Assembly: GCA_964638245.1 (NCBI GenBank)
Contig: CAZWZG010000132.1
Location: 1 to 8,803, forward strand
From: CAZWZG01 sp964638245
GTDB taxonomy: Bacteria > Pseudomonadota > Alphaproteobacteria > Rhodobacterales > Rhodobacteraceae
DNA length: 8,803 bases
Reading direction: 5' to 3'
The translations under genes were made by a program, and so were the position numbers. Below the pieces are notes generated by a model that did not search any database, had not been told where the DNA came from, and saw only the letters and a list, made by a program, of their open reading frames with translations. Every line of letters begins with the position of its first letter. The stretch's first letter is position 1. Below, piece after piece: positions 6,726 through 8,803 of the stretch.

Positions 6726-6754
6726 AATAAACGAGACAAAAAGTCTCATTTTTT
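6726..6754. promoter_or_regulatory. Palindromic operator candidate between the IclR and GMC genes
   Basis: The core GAGAC-AAAAA-GTCTC (6733-6747) is a perfect inverted repeat. The symmetry extends to 12-bp arms (6726-6737 and 6743-6754) with 10 of 12 positions matching; the mismatches are at 6728/6752 and 6732/6748. Its size and A/T-rich flanks around a GA-AC/GT-TC core recall operators of IclR-family proteins such as KdgR. It lies 16 bp before the GMC start and within the shared promoter region. Read as RNA on the plus strand, the same bases form a hairpin followed by a T-rich stretch, so an attenuator is the alternative reading. Confidence 0.6.
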
Positions 6755-6770
6755 GATATCGGGAGGGATT

Positions 6771-8369
6771 GTGGAGTTCGACTTCGTTATAGTCGGTGCT
6801 GGGTCTGCGGGCTGTGCGCTCGCCTCACGCCTGTCTGAGAACGGAAAGTTCACCGTCGCCCTTCTTGAAGCAGGTCCAAAAGACACAAATCCATGGATCC
6901 ACATTCCCGTTGGCTATTTCCGCACGATGGGCAATCCGAAGTCGGACTGGATCTACAAAACGGAACCCGATCCCGGGATTGCTGGACGGTCGATCAGCTA
7001 TCCAAGGGGTCGCGTGCTTGGCGGTTCGAGCTCGATCAACGGCCTTCTCTACGTCCGCGGACAACCTCAGGACTTCGACGGCTGGGCGCAAACGGGCTGC
7101 ACGGGCTGGTCATGGGACGATGTCCTTCCCTACTTCAAGCGCTCTGAGACGTGGAAAGGTCCCAACGGGACCGAGGTGCGCGGGACATCAGGCCCCCTAT
7201 CAGTCCAACCGACCCGCCTTTCGCGCGAGATCGTGGATCACTGGGTCGATGCCGCCGTGGCGGCCGGCTACAAGCGCACGCACGATTACAACGATGTTGA
7301 CCAGGAAGGCGTTGGCTATTTCCAACTGACTATGGATGGCGGGCAGCGGTGCTCGTCGGCCAAGGCCTACCTTCGTCCAGCAAAGAACCGCAAGAACCTC
7401 CACATCATCACCGACGCCCAGACCGAGAAGGTCTTGATCGAAGATCGCACGGCAGTAGGTGTGCGCGCGAGGGTCAAAGGGAAGATCGTCGACATAAAGG
7501 CACGCTGTGAGGTCGTGTTGAGCGCTGGTGCCATAGGCTCTCCTCAGATCCTGATGCTGTCGGGTGTTGGGGACCCCGACGAAATCAAACCGCACGGGAT
7601 CGACGTCGTCGCGGAGTCCAAAGGTGTCGGCAAAAACCTGCAGGATCACCTGCAGGCGCGCCCGATTTTCAAGACGAACCTGTCGACGATCAATGTCGAG
7701 ATAAACAACATCTTCAAACAGGCTTTGATCGCTGCGCAGTACGCCGTCACCCAGCGCGGGCCCATGACGATGGCAGCCAGCCTTGGGACAGCGTTCCTCA
7801 AGACCGCGGACCATCTTGAGACACCCGACATTCAGTTTCACATTCAACCCTTCAGCGCGAACAAGGCTGTCGAGGGACCGCATAAGTTCTCGGCCTTTAC
7901 CGCGTCTGTCCTCCAGTTGCGGCCCGAAAGCGTCGGACACATCTCTCTTCGGTCGCGCAGCATGGATGATCACCCGGAAATCCATCCGAACTATCTGGCG
8001 ACGGAAACGGATTGCCGCACGATCGTCAAAGGCATCCAGATCGCTCGCAAAATTGCTCAAACCGAGCCTTTGAAAGGCAACATCACCGAGGAATATGCCC
8101 CCGGTAACGAGGTCGCCTTTGATGACGAGGATGGAACACTTGAGTGGGCCCGCCAGACGTCGGTGACGATCTATCACCCGACAAGCACCTGCAAGATGGG
8201 CATCGACCCCATGGCAGTCGTGGACCCACGGCTGCGTGTGCATGGTCTTGACCGGCTCCGCGTGGCGGACGCCTCGATCATGCCGAAAATCACAAGCGGC
8301 AACACCAACGCCCCGGCGATCATGATTGGTGAAAAAGCCAGCGATCTCATTCTGGAGGACGCTCTATGA
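6771..8369 (+). CDS. GMC-family FAD-dependent alcohol/choline-type dehydrogenase
   Basis: A flavoenzyme of 532 residues, the normal length for bacterial GMC oxidoreductases, oxidising an alcohol group to an aldehyde or ketone; the substrate is unknown. The N-terminal FAD-binding fold starts at once (DFVIVGAGSAG, 4-14). GMC signature 1 is around 80-105 (GRVLGGSSSINGLLYVRG), and signature 2 is GAIGSPQILMLSGVG (253-267). The catalytic His is near 469 in YHPTSTCKMG, and the second catalytic residue is the later Asn of GNTNAP, near 513. No signal peptide is present, so it is cytoplasmic. The start is GTG at 6771, because the Rossmann motif begins four residues later and GGGAGG (6761-6766) lies just upstream. 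The frame stays open back to 6633, but that would overlap the IclR gene and the operator and add 46 unconserved residues. It is closest in style to choline dehydrogenase-like proteins, but no betaine genes are visible, so betA is not assigned. Confidence 0.94.
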   Translation: MEFDFVIVGAGSAGCALASRLSENGKFTVALLEAGPKDTNPWIHIPVGYFRTMGNPKSDWIYKTEPDPGIAGRSISYPRGRVLGGSSSINGLLYVRGQPQDFDGWAQTGCTGWSWDDVLPYFKRSETWKGPNGTEVRGTSGPLSVQPTRLSREIVDHWVDAAVAAGYKRTHDYNDVDQEGVGYFQLTMDGGQRCSSAKAYLRPAKNRKNLHIITDAQTEKVLIEDRTAVGVRARVKGKIVDIKARCEVVLSAGAIGSPQILMLSGVGDPDEIKPHGIDVVAESKGVGKNLQDHLQARPIFKTNLSTINVEINNIFKQALIAAQYAVTQRGPMTMAASLGTAFLKTADHLETPDIQFHIQPFSANKAVEGPHKFSAFTASVLQLRPESVGHISLRSRSMDDHPEIHPNYLATETDCRTIVKGIQIARKIAQTEPLKGNITEEYAPGNEVAFDDEDGTLEWARQTSVTIYHPTSTCKMGIDPMAVVDPRLRVHGLDRLRVADASIMPKITSGNTNAPAIMIGEKASDLILEDAL

Positions 8370-8527
8370 GCCGTGCCTCACGAATACCGGCCTTGTGCCG
8401 GATGAGTTGTGCCTTTGCGGTTGGCAAGCCTGCCAGCCAAGCAGGGCACCTTGCCGTCCCCCTGGCCTTTGGGGGCGGACAGAACGAACAAACGAAGGGC
8501 CATTTCCAATTGGGAGGAAACCAATGA
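8366..8527 (+). CDS. Possible 53-residue small protein bridging GMC and TRAP genes
   Basis: Weak candidate. An ATG at 8366 overlaps the GMC stop as ATGA, with GGAGG (8354-8358) 7 nt upstream. The frame runs 53 codons and ends in a TGA (8525-8527) overlapping the next ATG, again as ATGA. It starts MSRASRIPALCRMSC and ends HFQLGGNQ. There is no transmembrane segment or known motif. Composition is unremarkable and includes codons that are rare in such genomes (ata, cga, tgt). The same DNA is packed with hairpins, which favours an untranslated leader. The GGAGG is also simply codons of the GMC C-terminus (Leu-Glu-Asp). The double stop/start overlap is the only real argument for translation. Confidence 0.25.
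   Translation: MSRASRIPALCRMSCAFAVGKPASQAGHLAVPLAFGGGQNEQTKGHFQLGGNQ
8387..8401 (+). promoter_or_regulatory. Leader hairpin 1 ahead of dctP-type gene
   Basis: CCGGC (8387-8391) pairs with GCCGG (8397-8401) across a 5-nt loop, 18 bp after the GMC stop. It is compact and GC-rich, with no T-run following. Confidence 0.4.
8423..8455 (+). promoter_or_regulatory. Leader hairpin 2 ahead of dctP-type gene
   Basis: A two-tier stem. Outer GGCAAG (8423-8428) pairs with CTTGCC (8450-8455). Inner CCTGC (8429-8433) pairs with GCAGG (8441-8445) around a 7-nt loop. A 4-nt bulge (gcac) sits on the 3' side. That is 11 base pairs, more than expected from a random stretch of this size. Confidence 0.5.
8454..8478 (+). 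promoter_or_regulatory. Leader hairpin 3 ahead of dctP-type gene
   Basis: CCG-T-CCCCC (8454-8462) pairs with GGGGGCGG (8471-8478), an 8-bp all-GC stem with one bulged T and an 8-nt loop. It shares two bases with hairpin 2. No T-run follows, so processing, mRNA stabilisation or partial termination between enzyme and transporter genes is more likely than full termination. Confidence 0.5.
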
Positions 8528-8803
8528 TCAAACTTAAAACACTGGCGATCGGGGCCGTGGCAGTAGCCATGACCGCGTCGACGGCGATGGCGGAAAAAGT
8601 GCTCCGCATCCAGTCGGTTCTGCCAAACACCGCTGACGAAGTCTTCATGCTGAACGAATTCGGCAAAGACGTTGCAGCTTTGACCGGTGGCTCGCTGACC
8701 ATCGAAGTCCTGCCTGCAGGCGCCATCGTTGGCCCACGCGACATCATGGACGCGGTTGACGCCGGTCTCGTCGAAGGCGGCTTTGCTTGGACCCACTACT
8801 GGG
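8524..8803 (+). CDS. dctP: TRAP transporter substrate-binding protein, DctP type (3' end outside window)
   Basis: The first 93 residues of a periplasmic solute-binding protein of a tripartite ATP-independent periplasmic (TRAP) transporter, which captures an organic acid or similar solute and hands it to an ion-driven membrane pair (DctQ/DctM). MIKLKTLAIG and the following Ala/Val-rich core form a Sec signal peptide with a likely cut after AMA (21-23). The mature protein begins EKVLRIQSVLP, and GGSLTIEVLPAGAIVGPRDIMDAV (56-79) is the DctP-family segment. GGAGG (8513-8517) lies 6 nt before the ATG, a strong site fitting a highly made binding protein. The frame is cut by the window edge; the full length should be about 330-370 residues. 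It follows the GMC gene on the same strand after a hairpin-rich 154-bp leader, suggesting co-transcription with differential expression. The ligand is unknown; the symbol denotes the family, not C4-dicarboxylate specificity. Confidence 0.92.
   Translation, partial: MIKLKTLAIGAVAVAMTASTAMAEKVLRIQSVLPNTADEVFMLNEFGKDVAALTGGSLTIEVLPAGAIVGPRDIMDAVDAGLVEGGFAWTHYW

Noticed and set aside
6633..6770. 46-residue N-terminal extension of the GMC protein
   Set aside because: It would overlap the IclR coding region and the palindrome, and the FAD-binding motif starts right after the GTG at 6771, which has its own ribosome site.
7200..8243. 347-codon antisense frame within the GMC gene
   Set aside because: It is long, but opposite a clearly conserved GMC protein; the translation shows no motif and it has no ribosome site worth noting.
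1..8803. CRISPR arrays, insertion sequences, toxin-antitoxin or phage-defence genes
   Set aside because: No spaced direct repeats, transposase motifs or defence-family motifs were seen; the unusual content is confined to the kinase/REC island.

Overview
The window looks like chromosomal DNA of an alphaproteobacterium, most likely a marine Rhodobacteraceae (Roseobacter-group) member. This is inferred from the moderately high GC content, a full-domain pyruvate carboxylase, a TRAP-type solute-binding protein beside a GMC dehydrogenase and an IclR regulator, and the style of the two-component proteins. It is an inference from gene style only; no phylogenetic marker was compared.

Layout. (1) 3-2609: the 3' three-quarters of pyruvate carboxylase (pyc), cut by the left window edge. 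(2) 2643-3190: a hairpin, then a small membrane-anchored DUF2314-type protein. (3) 3325-3399: tRNA-Gly(GCC) with an encoded CCA. (4) 3459-5863: a signalling island. It has a leftward REC protein, a rightward short soluble histidine kinase lacking any sensor region, and a second rightward REC protein. (5) 5890-6684: an IclR-family regulator on the minus strand. It is divergent from (6) 6771-8369, a GMC-family FAD-dependent dehydrogenase. (7) 8370-8523: a hairpin-rich leader that also holds a possible 53-codon ORF. (8) 8524-8803: the start of a DctP-type TRAP substrate-binding protein, cut by the right edge.

How the genes may work together. The IclR, GMC and DctP genes look like a locally regulated uptake-and-oxidation locus: the regulator reads a small organic ligand, the binding protein captures a substrate, and the flavoenzyme oxidises an alcohol group. 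The substrate cannot be read from the sequence. The palindrome between IclR and GMC is the obvious operator candidate.

The most unusual part is the signalling island. Both REC proteins lack a DNA-binding or enzymatic output. They share a homologous C-terminal helical hairpin, and by eye this lines up with the dimerisation/phosphotransfer (DHp) hairpin of the neighbouring kinase, with the phospho-accepting His replaced by Asn in one and Gln in the other. Both also carry Ala where REC domains normally have the Thr/Ser switch residue. This suggests a kinase regulated by two DHp-mimicking response regulators, a hypothesis that structure prediction could test. The remaining genes look ordinary.
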